Source: Sphingomicrobium sp. (GTDB lineage Bacteria > Pseudomonadota > Alphaproteobacteria > Sphingomonadales > Sphingomonadaceae). From it: a stretch of DNA of 64,000 nucleotides. Shown in pieces: positions 1 to 8,857 of the stretch. The stretch is from contig DATCMI010000001.1 of assembly GCA_036563485.1 (NCBI GenBank), positions 1 to 64,000 of the forward strand, written 5' to 3'. The notes beneath the pieces were generated by a model. The model was given only the letters and a program-made list of their open reading frames with translations. It had not been told where the DNA came from and made no database searches. Position 1 is the first letter of the stretch. Each line of letters begins with the position of its first letter. Made by a program: the position numbers and the translations under genes.

Positions 1-331
1 CATCGATTATGTCGAGCTGCCGACCGCGACCGCGCATGAGCTGACGCGCGCCTTCTACTCAAAGGCGTTTGGTTGGCAGTTCGCGGAATATGGGCCGACC
101 TATTCGGCGACGACCAATGGCACGACCGACGTCGGCCTCCAGGGGGATCCGTCGGATGCCCTTTCGGCGCCGCTGCCGGTGATCCGGGTCGAAGACCTCG
201 AAGCTGCGTTCGACGCGGTCTCGAAGTCGGGCGGCGTCATCGCCAAGCCGATCTTCTCCTTCCCTGGCGGGCGGCGCTTCCACTTCATCGATCCGTCGGG
301 CAGCGAACTCGCGGTCTGGAGCGAGACCTAG
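1..331 (+). CDS. VOC (glyoxalase/bleomycin resistance) family protein, 3' part only
   Basis: The reading frame is open from base 2 to the TAG at 329-331, so only the last 109 residues are present and the start lies outside the window. The visible part contains the beta-alpha-beta pattern of a VOC half-domain: an opening D-Y-V-E-L-P strand, an F-Y-x-K-A-F-G-W helix end, and a closing strand with F-H-F-I-D-P-S-G-S-E-L-A-V-W, where the Glu is the usual metal ligand position. Substrate cannot be told; VOC proteins include lyases, dioxygenases and binding proteins. It converges on comEC, with the two stop codons overlapping. Confidence 0.75.
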   Translation, partial: IDYVELPTATAHELTRAFYSKAFGWQFAEYGPTYSATTNGTTDVGLQGDPSDALSAPLPVIRVEDLEAAFDAVSKSGGVIAKPIFSFPGGRRFHFIDPSGSELAVWSET

Positions 332-2463
332 CGGCTGAACTGCGCCCACGGGTGGGCGCCGAGACGTTCCGCTACGGTATCGACGCGCGGTTCACTCCCG
401 AGATAGATGGCGAGCCCGCCGGTATGGCGGAGCGCCGCGGAATCGAGCTTCAGCCAGCGGGCGACGCATCCGCGAGGTAGCCGGCGTGATGAGACGACGA
501 TGTCCGCCTTGGCACAGGCGCGGGTGATCGTTGTCCAGTCGATGCGCGTTGCCGACCGGGTCCCGAGCAGGCGCCACTGCGCCCCTCCCCTGAGCAGTAG
601 CGCGACGCAGGCGTCGCGCGAGCAGGCGCTGAACTGTTGCGCGTCAAGGCTCGCGGGTTCGCCGTCGAAGCCGGAGGCCTCGGCAACGAGGCTGCGGACA
701 TAGTCGCCGGCGCGGTCGCGCAAGAGCAAAGGGCGGCCATTTTCAACCACCGCCACATGCATGCCGTCGCCGGTGACCAGCAGGTCGGGCGCTGGCGCAA
801 GGGCGGCACCAAGGGCGCCCACCGCCACCGGCATCATCCCGAGAAGCCGCAGACGCGTGTTCCACAAGCACAGCCAGATCCCTCCGGCGACCATCAGCGC
901 AAACGACCAGGTGGGCATCGACGGCGTGAGGAAGACGGCGCCGCTGGTCCCGGAGACCGCATGTGCGACGCTGAGCAGCGCTTCGATCGCATGGCGGCAC
1001 AGCCACCAGAATGGCGCACCCCAACCCAAAGGGTCGAAAGCGAGCGCCAGCGCCTCGGTCGGCATGATGACGAAGGTCGTCATTGGGATGGCGACGATGT
1101 TGGCGAAGACGCCGTAAAGGCCGGAACGGTGGAAGTGGTAGAGTGCGATCGGAGCCAGAGCAGCTTCGACCACCAGGCCGGTCGCGACCAGCCCGAGGAG
1201 GCCGCGGCCGAAGCGCTTGACGGGTCCCTCGTCGCGGCGCTGGAGCAAATTGCGCGCCCATTTCGTCGAGTGGAGCGCAACGATTGCGGTGACCGCGCCG
1301 AAGCTCATCTGAAAACTTGCGCCGGCCAGTGCCTCGGGGCGGAACAGCAGCACCAGCAGCGCGCCGGTGGCGATCAGGCGAAGGCTGAGGGCGTCACGGC
1401 CAAGCGCAATGCCGAGCAGCACGAGCAAGGCGGCGACGCAGCTGCGCACCGTCGGCACCTGCGCGCCGGTCAGCAATGTGTAGCCGACGCCCGCCGCGGC
1501 TGCGACGGCCGCCGAGACCAGCACCAGGTTGAAGCGCAGCGCCAGCCGCTCGCTAAGCGCGAGAAGCTTCAGGCTGAGCAGCATCGCAAAGCCGACGACC
1601 GCTGCGATATGCAAGCCGCTGACCGACAGCAGGTGTGTGAGCCCCGAGCGGCGCATCGCTTCGGCATCCTCCTTCAGCACCGCATTCTGGGCGCCGGTCG
1701 CGAGGGCGACCCCGATCCCCGCCGGTCCTTCGGCCAAGCGGCTTTCGATATGCCGGCGCAGGTTGTCGCGGGTGCCGTCCAGCCCGCGCGCCTGTCCCGG
1801 CTTGAGCACCGTCACGGGTCCGAGCGCCTTGCCGACTGCGCCGATGCGCCAGAACCAGGCATCGCGGGCGAAATCATAAGTGCCGGGCAGCGCCATGGGC
1901 GGCGGCGGCGCGAGCCGCGCCTTGGCGCTGATCACCGCCCCGCGTGCAAGGCCAGTTGGTGCTTTGTGCTCGTCGAGCGAGAGACGGATGCGCGGCGGAA
2001 GTTCGTTCCCGTTGGGGCGCACCGTGAGCCGGACGCTATCGCGCGCGGCAAGGTGGTCGACGGCTTCGACCGTGCCGCTGACCTTCGTGACCACAGGGCG
2101 TTCGAGCCGCGGCTGCGCGACATAGGCTGCGCGCGCCCAGATGAGCCCGCAGCCGATCGCGGCGGCCAAGGCGAACCAGCCGAGTGCTAGACCGGCCCGG
2201 CCCTGCCCAAGCACAAAGCCGCCGAGCGCCAGCCCGGCAGCGACGAGAAGGAAGGAAAGCCATTGATTGGGGGCATCGAGGGCGAACCAGGCGGCGATGC
2301 CGCAGCCGAGGCCGACGACAACCCAGGGCGGAAGCTGCGTACGCTCCGCCTCGAGGAGCGTCTCCAGCCGCTCCGCAGCCGCGGAAAACCGCGCCTTCCA
2401 ATAGCCCCGAGCCCGCTGTGGAAGAGCAGCTTCCCCTATGTTAGGGGCGCTCGTCCATTGCAT
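328..2463 (-). CDS. comEC: ComEC/Rec2 family competence-type membrane protein
   Basis: The 711-residue product matches the ComEC/Rec2 family, the inner-membrane channel for single-stranded DNA during natural transformation. It has an N-terminal DUF4131 region with several hydrophobic segments, then the Competence domain with the [10 protein letters not shown] signature (about residue 280) and many membrane segments. The last ~160 residues are a reduced remnant of the metallo-beta-lactamase-like domain; no HxHxDH motif is visible there, as is common in alphaproteobacterial ComEC. Its start overlaps the most upstream TTG frame of gltX on the other strand, so the two genes share a divergent control region. 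Family assignment is firm; whether this strain is competent is unknown. Confidence 0.9.
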   Translation of the reverse strand: MQWTSAPNIGEAALPQRARGYWKARFSAAAERLETLLEAERTQLPPWVVVGLGCGIAAWFALDAPNQWLSFLLVAAGLALGGFVLGQGRAGLALGWFALAAAIGCGLIWARAAYVAQPRLERPVVTKVSGTVEAVDHLAARDSVRLTVRPNGNELPPRIRLSLDEHKAPTGLARGAVISAKARLAPPPPMALPGTYDFARDAWFWRIGAVGKALGPVTVLKPGQARGLDGTRDNLRRHIESRLAEGPAGIGVALATGAQNAVLKEDAEAMRRSGLTHLLSVSGLHIAAVVGFAMLLSLKLLALSERLALRFNLVLVSAAVAAAAGVGYTLLTGAQVPTVRSCVAALLVLLGIALGRDALSLRLIATGALLVLLFRPEALAGASFQMSFGAVTAIVALHSTKWARNLLQRRDEGPVKRFGRGLLGLVATGLVVEAALAPIALYHFHRSGLYGVFANIVAIPMTTFVIMPTEALALAFDPLGWGAPFWWLCRHAIEALLSVAHAVSGTSGAVFLTPSMPTWSFALMVAGGIWLCLWNTRLRLLGMMPVAVGALGAALAPAPDLLVTGDGMHVAVVENGRPLLLRDRAGDYVRSLVAEASGFDGEPASLDAQQFSACSRDACVALLLRGGAQWRLLGTRSATRIDWTTITRACAKADIVVSSRRLPRGCVARWLKLDSAALRHTGGLAIYLGSEPRVDTVAERLGAHPWAQFSR

Positions 2464-2504
2464 TGCAGAAGAACCAAGAGAGGAAAGCGCGCCTCAGCGC
2501 AAGC

Positions 2505-3917
2505 ATGAGTTCACGTCCCACAGATCAGCGGCCGGTCGTCACACGTTTCGCCCCCTCGCCCACGGGAATGCTTCACATCGGCAACGCCCGCACGGGCCTG
2601 TTCTCATGGCTCTACGCGCGCCACCACGGCGGCAAGGCGCTGCTGCGGATCGAGGATACCGACAAGGCGCGGTCGACGGACGAGGCGATCGCGGTGATCC
2701 TGGACGGGCTGCGCTGGCTCGGCATCGATTGGGACGGGCACGAATATTATCAGTCGCAATTTTGGGCGCGCCATGCGGAAGTCGCCCACCGCCTGCTCGA
2801 GCGCGGCCACGCCTATCGCTGCTACATGACGCAGGAGGAGCTCGCCGCGCAGCGCGAGACGGCGCAGCGCGACCGCAAGCCGTTCCGGATCGAAAGCCCG
2901 TGGCGCGACACCGCGGACGAGCAGGCCGACAAGCCGTTCGTTATTCGGCTGAAGGCGCCCCGCGAGGGCGAGACGGTGATCGACGACCTCGTCCAGGGTA
3001 CGGTGTCGGTCCAGAATGCGGAGCTCGACGATTTCGTCCTTCTGCGCTCCGACGGGACCCCGACCTATATGCTGGCCGTAGTCGTCGACGACCATGACAT
3101 GGGCGTCACCCACATCATCCGCGGCGACGACCATCTCAACAATGCCTTCCGCCAGCTGGCGATCATCCGCGCCATGGGCTGGCCGGAGCCGACCTATGCC
3201 CACATTCCGCTGATCCACGGCCCGGACGGCGCCAAGCTGAGCAAGCGGCATGGGGCGATGAGCGTCGCCGATTATCGCGACGAGCTCGGGATCCTGCCCG
3301 AAGCCTTGTTCAACTATCTGCTTCGCCTCGGCTGGGGGCATGGCGACGACGAGATCATCAGCCGCGAGCAGGCGATCGAGTGGTTCGACCTGCCCCAAGT
3401 CGGCAAGTCGCCGTCGCGCTTCGACTTCAAGAAGCTGGAGAGCCTCAACGGCCATTATATGCGCGAGGCCGACGATCAGCGGCTCGCGGACCTGATCGCG
3501 CCGAAGCTCGGCATCGGTGAGGAGCAGCGCGCGCTGCTGGTCAAGGCAATGCCGGAGCTCAAGACGCGCGCGAACACCGTGCCGCAACTTGCGGACAGTG
3601 CAGGCTTTTTGTTCACCGAACGGCCGCTCCGCGTCGACGACGCCGCCGCGGCGCTGCTGACGCCGGACGCCCGCGGCCTGCTTGCTGCCGCACACGGCAA
3701 GCTTGCCGCGCTTGCGGAGTGGGACGGAGCATCGTTAGAGGCAGCCATCCGCGACGTTGCGGAGGCGGGCGGCGTTAAGCTCGGCAAGCTCGCCCAGCCG
3801 CTTCGCGCCGCGCTTACCGGGCGCACGACCTCGCCCGGGATTTTCGACGTTCTCGCGCTGCTGGGCAGGGACGAAGCCCTCGCCCGCATCGCCGACCAAA
3901 TGGAGCCTGCAGAATGA
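2505..3917 (+). CDS. gltX: Glutamyl-tRNA synthetase
   Basis: This class I aminoacyl-tRNA synthetase charges tRNA-Glu with glutamate. The N-terminal Rossmann domain has the HIGH-type motif as H-I-G-N after F-A-P-S-P-T-G, and the KMSKS loop appears as K-L-S-K-R-H-G. At 470 residues it has the usual length. The frame can be extended to a TTG at 2463, but the ATG at 2505 starts a few residues before the conserved [11 protein letters not shown] strand and fits the family. The stop overlaps the gltA start (ATGA at 3914-3917), so the two are probably co-translated. Many alphaproteobacteria have two GluRS-like enzymes, so a non-discriminating or tRNA-Gln-specific role cannot be excluded. Confidence 0.95.
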   Translation: MSSRPTDQRPVVTRFAPSPTGMLHIGNARTGLFSWLYARHHGGKALLRIEDTDKARSTDEAIAVILDGLRWLGIDWDGHEYYQSQFWARHAEVAHRLLERGHAYRCYMTQEELAAQRETAQRDRKPFRIESPWRDTADEQADKPFVIRLKAPREGETVIDDLVQGTVSVQNAELDDFVLLRSDGTPTYMLAVVVDDHDMGVTHIIRGDDHLNNAFRQLAIIRAMGWPEPTYAHIPLIHGPDGAKLSKRHGAMSVADYRDELGILPEALFNYLLRLGWGHGDDEIISREQAIEWFDLPQVGKSPSRFDFKKLESLNGHYMREADDQRLADLIAPKLGIGEEQRALLVKAMPELKTRANTVPQLADSAGFLFTERPLRVDDAAAALLTPDARGLLAAAHGKLAALAEWDGASLEAAIRDVAEAGGVKLGKLAQPLRAALTGRTTSPGIFDVLALLGRDEALARIADQMEPAE

Positions 3918-5203
3918 CCGATCAAAGCGTGACGTTGAAAACGCCGGGGGGAGATCATGATTTCCCGGTCCTGGACGGCACCGTCGGGCCGGAAGTGGTC
4001 GATATCCGCAAGCTGTACGGCGACACGGGGATGTTCACCTACGACCCCGGCTTCACCTCGACCGCGAGCTGCGAGAGCAAGATCACCTATATCGACGGTG
4101 AAAAGGGCATCCTCCTCCACCGCGGCTATCCGATCGACCAGCTCGCCGAGCAGTCGACCTTCATGGAAGTCGCCTACCTGCTGATCCACGGCGAGCTGCC
4201 GAAGAAGGCGGAGCTCGAATCCTTCAACTACACCATCAGCCGCCACACGATGGTCCACGAGCAGCTGGCGACCTTCTTCCGCGGGTTCCGGCGCGACGCC
4301 CACCCGATGGCGATCATGTGCGGCGTGGTCGGGGCGCTGTCAGCCTTCTACCACGACAGCACCGACATCACCGATCCCGAGCAGCGGATGATCGCGTCGC
4401 ACCGGCTGATCGCCAAGATGCCGACGCTGACGGCGATGGCGTTCAAGTACAGCCTGGGGCAGCCGTTCATGTACCCCCAGAACAACCTGTCCTATACTGG
4501 CAACTTCCTGCGCATGACCTTCGGCGTCCCGGCCGAGCCGTATGAGGTCAACCCGATCATCGAGCGGGCGATGCGGCGGATCTTCATCCTTCACGCCGAC
4601 CATGAGCAGAATGCGTCGACGTCGACGGTGCGGCTGGCGGGGTCGTCTGGAGCCAATCCGTTCGCCTGTATCGCGGCGGGCATCGCCTGCCTGTGGGGCC
4701 CAGCGCATGGCGGCGCCAACGAAGCGGCGCTGAACATGCTGCGCGAGATCGGCGACGTGAAACGCATCCCGGAATATATCGCCCGCGCCAAGGACAAGGA
4801 CGATCCGTTCCGGCTGATGGGCTTCGGCCACCGCGTCTACAAGAATTTCGACCCGCGCGCGAAGGTGATGAAGGCGACTGCCGACGAGGTGCTGAAAGAG
4901 CTCAACATCTCCGACCCGGTGCTCGATGTCGCCAAGGAGCTCGAGCATATCGCGCTCAACGACGATTATTTCGTCGAGAAGAAGCTCTATCCGAACGTCG
5001 ATTTCTATTCCGGCGTGATCCTCAATGCGATCGGCTTCCCGACCGACATGTTCACCGCTTTGTTCGCGCTGGCGCGGACGGTCGGCTGGGTCGCGCAGTG
5101 GAACGAGATGATCGCCGACCCAGCGCAGAAGATCGGCCGTCCGCGGCAGCTCTACGTCGGTGCGCCGCAGCGGGACTATGTCCCCGTCGACCAGCGGAGC
5201 TAG
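3914..5203 (+). CDS. gltA: Citrate synthase (type II, hexameric-type)
   Basis: The enzyme condenses acetyl-CoA and oxaloacetate to citrate at the entry of the TCA cycle. The 429-residue length fits the Gram-negative NADH-sensitive type. Visible signatures include the G-F-G-H-R-V-Y-K substrate-binding stretch, the catalytic-His region [10 protein letters not shown], and the C-terminal [10 protein letters not shown]. It overlaps gltX by four bases, and its stop codon overlaps the end of the convergent kinase-like gene at 5200-5203. There is no room for a long terminator between them. Confidence 0.97.
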   Translation: MTDQSVTLKTPGGDHDFPVLDGTVGPEVVDIRKLYGDTGMFTYDPGFTSTASCESKITYIDGEKGILLHRGYPIDQLAEQSTFMEVAYLLIHGELPKKAELESFNYTISRHTMVHEQLATFFRGFRRDAHPMAIMCGVVGALSAFYHDSTDITDPEQRMIASHRLIAKMPTLTAMAFKYSLGQPFMYPQNNLSYTGNFLRMTFGVPAEPYEVNPIIERAMRRIFILHADHEQNASTSTVRLAGSSGANPFACIAAGIACLWGPAHGGANEAALNMLREIGDVKRIPEYIARAKDKDDPFRLMGFGHRVYKNFDPRAKVMKATADEVLKELNISDPVLDVAKELEHIALNDDYFVEKKLYPNVDFYSGVILNAIGFPTDMFTALFALARTVGWVAQWNEMIADPAQKIGRPRQLYVGAPQRDYVPVDQRS

Positions 5204-6537
5204 GCCGCCGGCAAGGTCAGCGTGAAGCGGGCGCCCTCGCCCGCGCTGCTGTCGAGGGTCACGTCGCCGCCCATCGAGCGAGCCAGGCGGCGGGAGATGG
5301 CGAGGCCGAGGCCCGTGCCGCTCGCCTGGGCGTCGCCGCGCTCGAAGCGCTCGAAGATCCGCTGCTCGTCGCCGGGCGAAATGCCCGGGCCCTCGTCGCT
5401 CACGGTGACGGAGGCCGTCCCGGCGGTGCTGGCGAAGCTCAGCCGCACCGTGCCCCCCTCGGGCGAATGGCGAAGCGCGTTGACGATCAAGTTGACGACG
5501 ATCTGGATGACGCCGCGCTCCTGACCGCGCACGCGGAGCGGCCGCGGCTGGCCGAGATCGATGGTCACGCCCCGCTCCTCCGCAGAAGATTCGAGCATGA
5601 TGACCGCTTCGGCGCTGAGGCCGGCGAGATCGACCACGTCGTGGCCCTGCGACGGGTCCTCGCTCATCGAGCGAAGCACCGACATCAGGTGCCGGGCTGC
5701 CGACGCAATGTCGTTGCCGTAGCTCGCATAATCCTCGCGCAGCGGCCCATCGGCGCCGGCGGCGATCCTGTCGGCCGTCTCGATGATCCGGTCCACGGGT
5801 GAACGAAGCAGCTCGTCCAGCTCACCGTCGAAGGCGAGCCCGTGCCGCGCCGGTGCATGCGCCGCCTGCTCGGCGACAGCCTTGCCGCGAAAACCGGCGA
5901 ATGCGCCGTCGGCCCCCGTGACCACGTCGCCGCTGAGGACGAAGGCGGTGCCGCGGTCGTGCCTGCTCCGCGCCCGTTGGCCGGAGAAGCCGCGGCGGGT
6001 CGCGGCGGCAGCGATGAGCGGCATGTCCCCGTCTTCGCCTTCCTCCAGCCGGACGAGGCAGGTGAGCGGCGCCCCTGCGGCTTCGAGCGGATCGACGCCG
6101 AGCCGCTCGGCAAGACCTGGGGAAAGAGCGATGATGCGCAGTTCCTCGTCGGCGCTCCACTCGTCGGCGCTCGGCGAGGCTGTGGCATCGCCACCGCCGC
6201 CGAGGATTGCGGCAAGCCGAGGCGCGGCCGGCGGACGCACCGTCCAGCCTTCCAGCGTCAGCAGGATCTGGTCGCCGTCGGGAGCGGCGCTTACCCAGAG
6301 TTCGACATCATGGTCGGCAGCGGCGGCGATGGCCGGCCGCGAAACCGCCGTGCCCAACGTCCGTGCGAGATCCGCGACAGCGGCGACCTGCGGCAGCGCG
6401 AGCTGCTTGCCCATTCCTGAGCCGGCCTCCCGCTGCAGCGCCTCCAGCTCCGGGTCGGCGGACACCAGGCGCCCTCCGGCATCAAGGCGGCCCACCACGG
6501 CACGCGGCTCTGAAGGCACGCTAGCCATGCCGGCCAC
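5200..6537 (-). CDS. Sensor histidine kinase-like protein with Glu in place of the phospho-accepting His
   Basis: The 445-residue protein has two PAS-like stretches (about 14-95 and 125-225), a dimerization helix pair (about 235-295) and a complete HATPase domain with N box (N-L-I-V-N-A-L-R-H, ~349), D-E-G-P-G-I and G-T-G-L-G-L. No transmembrane segment is seen, so it is probably cytosolic. In the helix matching H-E-L-R-T-P the sequence reads E-L-L-R-S-P, placing Glu242 where the conserved His should be. It may therefore bind ATP without normal autophosphorylation. The start lies 17 bases inside the upstream DUF2336 gene, so the two are likely coupled; a second ATG nine bases downstream is possible. 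Confidence 0.8.
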   Translation of the reverse strand: MAGMASVPSEPRAVVGRLDAGGRLVSADPELEALQREAGSGMGKQLALPQVAAVADLARTLGTAVSRPAIAAAADHDVELWVSAAPDGDQILLTLEGWTVRPPAAPRLAAILGGGGDATASPSADEWSADEELRIIALSPGLAERLGVDPLEAAGAPLTCLVRLEEGEDGDMPLIAAAATRRGFSGQRARSRHDRGTAFVLSGDVVTGADGAFAGFRGKAVAEQAAHAPARHGLAFDGELDELLRSPVDRIIETADRIAAGADGPLREDYASYGNDIASAARHLMSVLRSMSEDPSQGHDVVDLAGLSAEAVIMLESSAEERGVTIDLGQPRPLRVRGQERGVIQIVVNLIVNALRHSPEGGTVRLSFASTAGTASVTVSDEGPGISPGDEQRIFERFERGDAQASGTGLGLAISRRLARSMGGDVTLDSSAGEGARFTLTLPAA

Positions 6538-7564
6538 TCAGTGCGTCGACCGCAGCGCGATAATGGGGCGAGGCGGCAAGCCAGTTGCGGGCCGCGGCGA
6601 CCTCGTCTGCGTGGAGGTTGTCGAATTCGGCGATCGCGGCGGCCGGATCGTCCATGCCTAGCAGGTCGCCGATGCTCGCCAGAATGGCGGCAGCCAAGTC
6701 GCGCGAGAATGAGGCGCATCGCAGGAGTCGCGCCAGCCGTCCCGCTTCGCCGGAGAGGAGTTCGGCGATGGCAATTCCTGGCGCGATCTCGGCGCGAAGG
6801 CCGATGGCGCCGGCAAGGAAGGCGACCTCGCCTTCCTGCGCCGCGGCGGCCAGGAGTTCGTCGCTCAGCGCGTCGGCGGCGACCAAGGCGCGCAACAGTC
6901 GGGCGGTGAGCACATCGCTGCTGCGGTCGGCGTCGTGCCGGTGCAGCAGCTGCGCCACCGCCGACCCGAGCTCCGCGTCGGCATCTTCGGCGCTGCCGCG
7001 GACGGCAACATCGTGCCGCATGACGGCGGCGACTGCGGCGGCGAGGCGGGAGGCGAGGTCCGGCGGAAGGTCGTCGAATGCGAGCAGGCATTGGCCGAAG
7101 CGGTCGCGCCTGCGGCCCTGCCCGAGGATCAAGCCCATGGCGGCGGCCGCGACCCCTGCGTCCTGATGACTGACCAAAGCCTGGAGTGCACGCGCACCGC
7201 GACGGCCGCTGCGCGCCCGGGCGGCGGAGCCGATCCGCTCCTCGTCCGCGCGGCGCAGGAGGAGGGCGATCAGCTCGGGCTCGTCGAGCAGGCCCGAGCG
7301 GGTCAGGGCTTCCACGAGAGACGTCTCGTCATCGTTGGCTCCGGCCCGGCCGACCGGCAGCGCGGCGCGCAGGTCGGCGGCGATGTCGCCGATCAGGCAA
7401 TGGAGCATTGCGGTCATCAGCGCCCGTTCCTGCTCCGTCAGGCGCTCTGCCGGGGGGAGGAAGAAATCGGCGCGGACGGTGTCCAGCCGCTCGCAGCCCG
7501 CGGCGCGTGCAGGCGCACTGCGCCCGGCTGCGGGCGCTGCGATCGGCCATTCTTCCGGCATCAT
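6521..7564 (-). CDS. DUF2336 domain-containing protein
   Basis: The 347-residue soluble protein belongs to the DUF2336 family, which is rich in alpha-helix and widespread in Alphaproteobacteria. The conserved opening is visible as L-T-E-Q-E-R-A-L-M-T-A-M-L-H followed by the G-D-I-A-A-D-L-R helix (about 42-65), with further Ala/Leu-rich HEAT-like helices after it. No catalytic motif is apparent and the biochemical role is unknown. It precedes and overlaps the kinase-like gene by 17 bases, which supports a shared pathway. The start ATG-ATG at 7564 gives a natural length. Confidence 0.8.
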   Translation of the reverse strand: MMPEEWPIAAPAAGRSAPARAAGCERLDTVRADFFLPPAERLTEQERALMTAMLHCLIGDIAADLRAALPVGRAGANDDETSLVEALTRSGLLDEPELIALLLRRADEERIGSAARARSGRRGARALQALVSHQDAGVAAAAMGLILGQGRRRDRFGQCLLAFDDLPPDLASRLAAAVAAVMRHDVAVRGSAEDADAELGSAVAQLLHRHDADRSSDVLTARLLRALVAADALSDELLAAAAQEGEVAFLAGAIGLRAEIAPGIAIAELLSGEAGRLARLLRCASFSRDLAAAILASIGDLLGMDDPAAAIAEFDNLHADEVAAARNWLAASPHYRAAVDALSGRHG

Positions 7565-7601
7565 CTCGGCCCGCGTTTATCCGATTTGAGTTAACTTGCG
7601 G

Positions 7602-8789
7602 TCAATTGGACGAATTGTGCCGCACGTGCTGGATGATGAAAAAGGAGATCGCCGCGTAAGCGAGAAGGCCGATCAGATAGCTGTTCCATGCCCCGGCGAG
7701 GGCGAATGGGACAGCGGCGACGATCGCGCTGCGGCGCGAGATCAGCCATAATTCGGTGTCGGGCATGCCGGTGCGCTCGAGCCGCGCGGCTTCAGCGAAA
7801 GCGGCGGCTGCGGCGGCAGTCACGAGTGCCCCCCAGCCCCCGAGCCCGCGCATTTCCCACCATCCGAGCGCAAGCAGGGCGATCCCGGCGGCGGGCCATA
7901 GGGCCCGGCGGCTAAGCAGCCGCACCGGGAGCGGGCGAAGGCGAAGCGCCGCAAGGCGGCTGGCGATGAGGTCGAGCGGAAGGCCGAGGATCAGGAGGAT
8001 AAGCCCGGCGCCGAGCCATCCCTTGATGAAGCAGAAAGCGGCGACGAGAGTCAGCGCGACCGCACCCCACATCAGCCATAACGGCGGGACCCGCTGCTTC
8101 ATCAGTAGCTCGGTCGCGAATTCCTCGATTGGCGGGAGCAGGTACCGGCTGACCCAATCAGGGCGCGCGCCGCGGGAGCCGACGAGCAGGCGGCGCTGGA
8201 AATCCTGGAGATCCTCGGCGCTGTCGGCGAGCAAGGGATCGCCGCCGAGCTCGCCGGACGAGACCCGCCGCGCGCCTTCCTGGATCGTCCGGCGCAACAA
8301 GGTCGATTGAAGGTCCCAGTCGCCGAGCATCGCCGCCGTCGAGGCGAGCAGGTTCGAATCGACCACCGCCACCCCTGCCCAGCGGGCTTCGGCGTCGATG
8401 CGCTCGAACATGGCATGGGCTTCGTCGTCGGGCACTGTGGCGATGGCGGGTTCCGCTTCCTCGGCAAGGCTCGCAACGAGGTCCGCGGGAGGAGCGACGC
8501 CATCGCCGATGAGGAGGATGGTCGATCCAGCTTCGAACCGGCTGACGGCTTCGCGAACGTCGCTGCAGGGAATTACGCCGACGCCGTCAAGGCGGAGACG
8601 CTCGAATGCGTCCTGCAGCGCCTGCGGCACCCGCTCGACGACAATGATGATGGGGGCGGCGCCGGCGGCGACGGCGCAGCGCACCTGATATTCGATAAGC
8701 GTGCGGCCGGACAGCGGGAGAAGCGCGCGCAGCCCCCCGCTATCGTCTTCCTGATAGGCGCCGATCAGCGCGCCGACCGCCATTCGCAT
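7602..8789 (-). CDS. Nucleotidyltransferase-like protein with C-terminal membrane domain
   Basis: The 395-residue protein starts like an NTP-transferase (GT-A-like) domain: a hydrophobic strand, then L-L-P-L-S-G-R-T-L-I-E-Y-Q (about 24-36) resembling the sugar-nucleotidyltransferase loop, and L-L-I-G-D-G-V at about 95. The second half (about 225-390) has four to six hydrophobic segments. This resembles proteins fusing a MobA-like transferase to a CDP-alcohol phosphatidyltransferase, but the D-G-x-x-A-R...G...D...D active site of the latter is not visible; only L-D-L-I-A-S-R remains. Activity is uncertain and it may be a degenerate or regulatory relative. It is divergent from the coiled-coil gene at 8858 and lies 37 bases upstream of the DUF2336 gene. 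Confidence 0.6.
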   Translation of the reverse strand: MRMAVGALIGAYQEDDSGGLRALLPLSGRTLIEYQVRCAVAAGAAPIIIVVERVPQALQDAFERLRLDGVGVIPCSDVREAVSRFEAGSTILLIGDGVAPPADLVASLAEEAEPAIATVPDDEAHAMFERIDAEARWAGVAVVDSNLLASTAAMLGDWDLQSTLLRRTIQEGARRVSSGELGGDPLLADSAEDLQDFQRRLLVGSRGARPDWVSRYLLPPIEEFATELLMKQRVPPLWLMWGAVALTLVAAFCFIKGWLGAGLILLILGLPLDLIASRLAALRLRPLPVRLLSRRALWPAAGIALLALGWWEMRGLGGWGALVTAAAAAAFAEAARLERTGMPDTELWLISRRSAIVAAVPFALAGAWNSYLIGLLAYAAISFFIIQHVRHNSSN

Positions 8790-8841
8790 CCCTCCCCGTC
8801 GAAAACCCTCTCTAATCGCTTTCTTGCCCCTTCAAAGGTGG

Positions 8842-8847
8842 TAAACT
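8842..8847 (+). promoter_or_regulatory. Candidate -10 element of a near-leaderless promoter
   Basis: TAAACT lies 10 bases before the ATG at 8858, with a weak TTTCTT 16 bases upstream of it as a possible -35. A transcript starting at normal distance would begin about 8854, leaving almost no leader, and no Shine-Dalgarno sequence is visible before this ATG. This is a motif reading only. Confidence 0.3.
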
Positions 8848-8857
8848 GTTTCTTGCG

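Noticed and set aside
637-2190. Open frame of 517 residues on the plus strand
   Set aside because: It is antisense to comEC, with low-complexity Arg/Gln/Ala composition and no recognisable motif.
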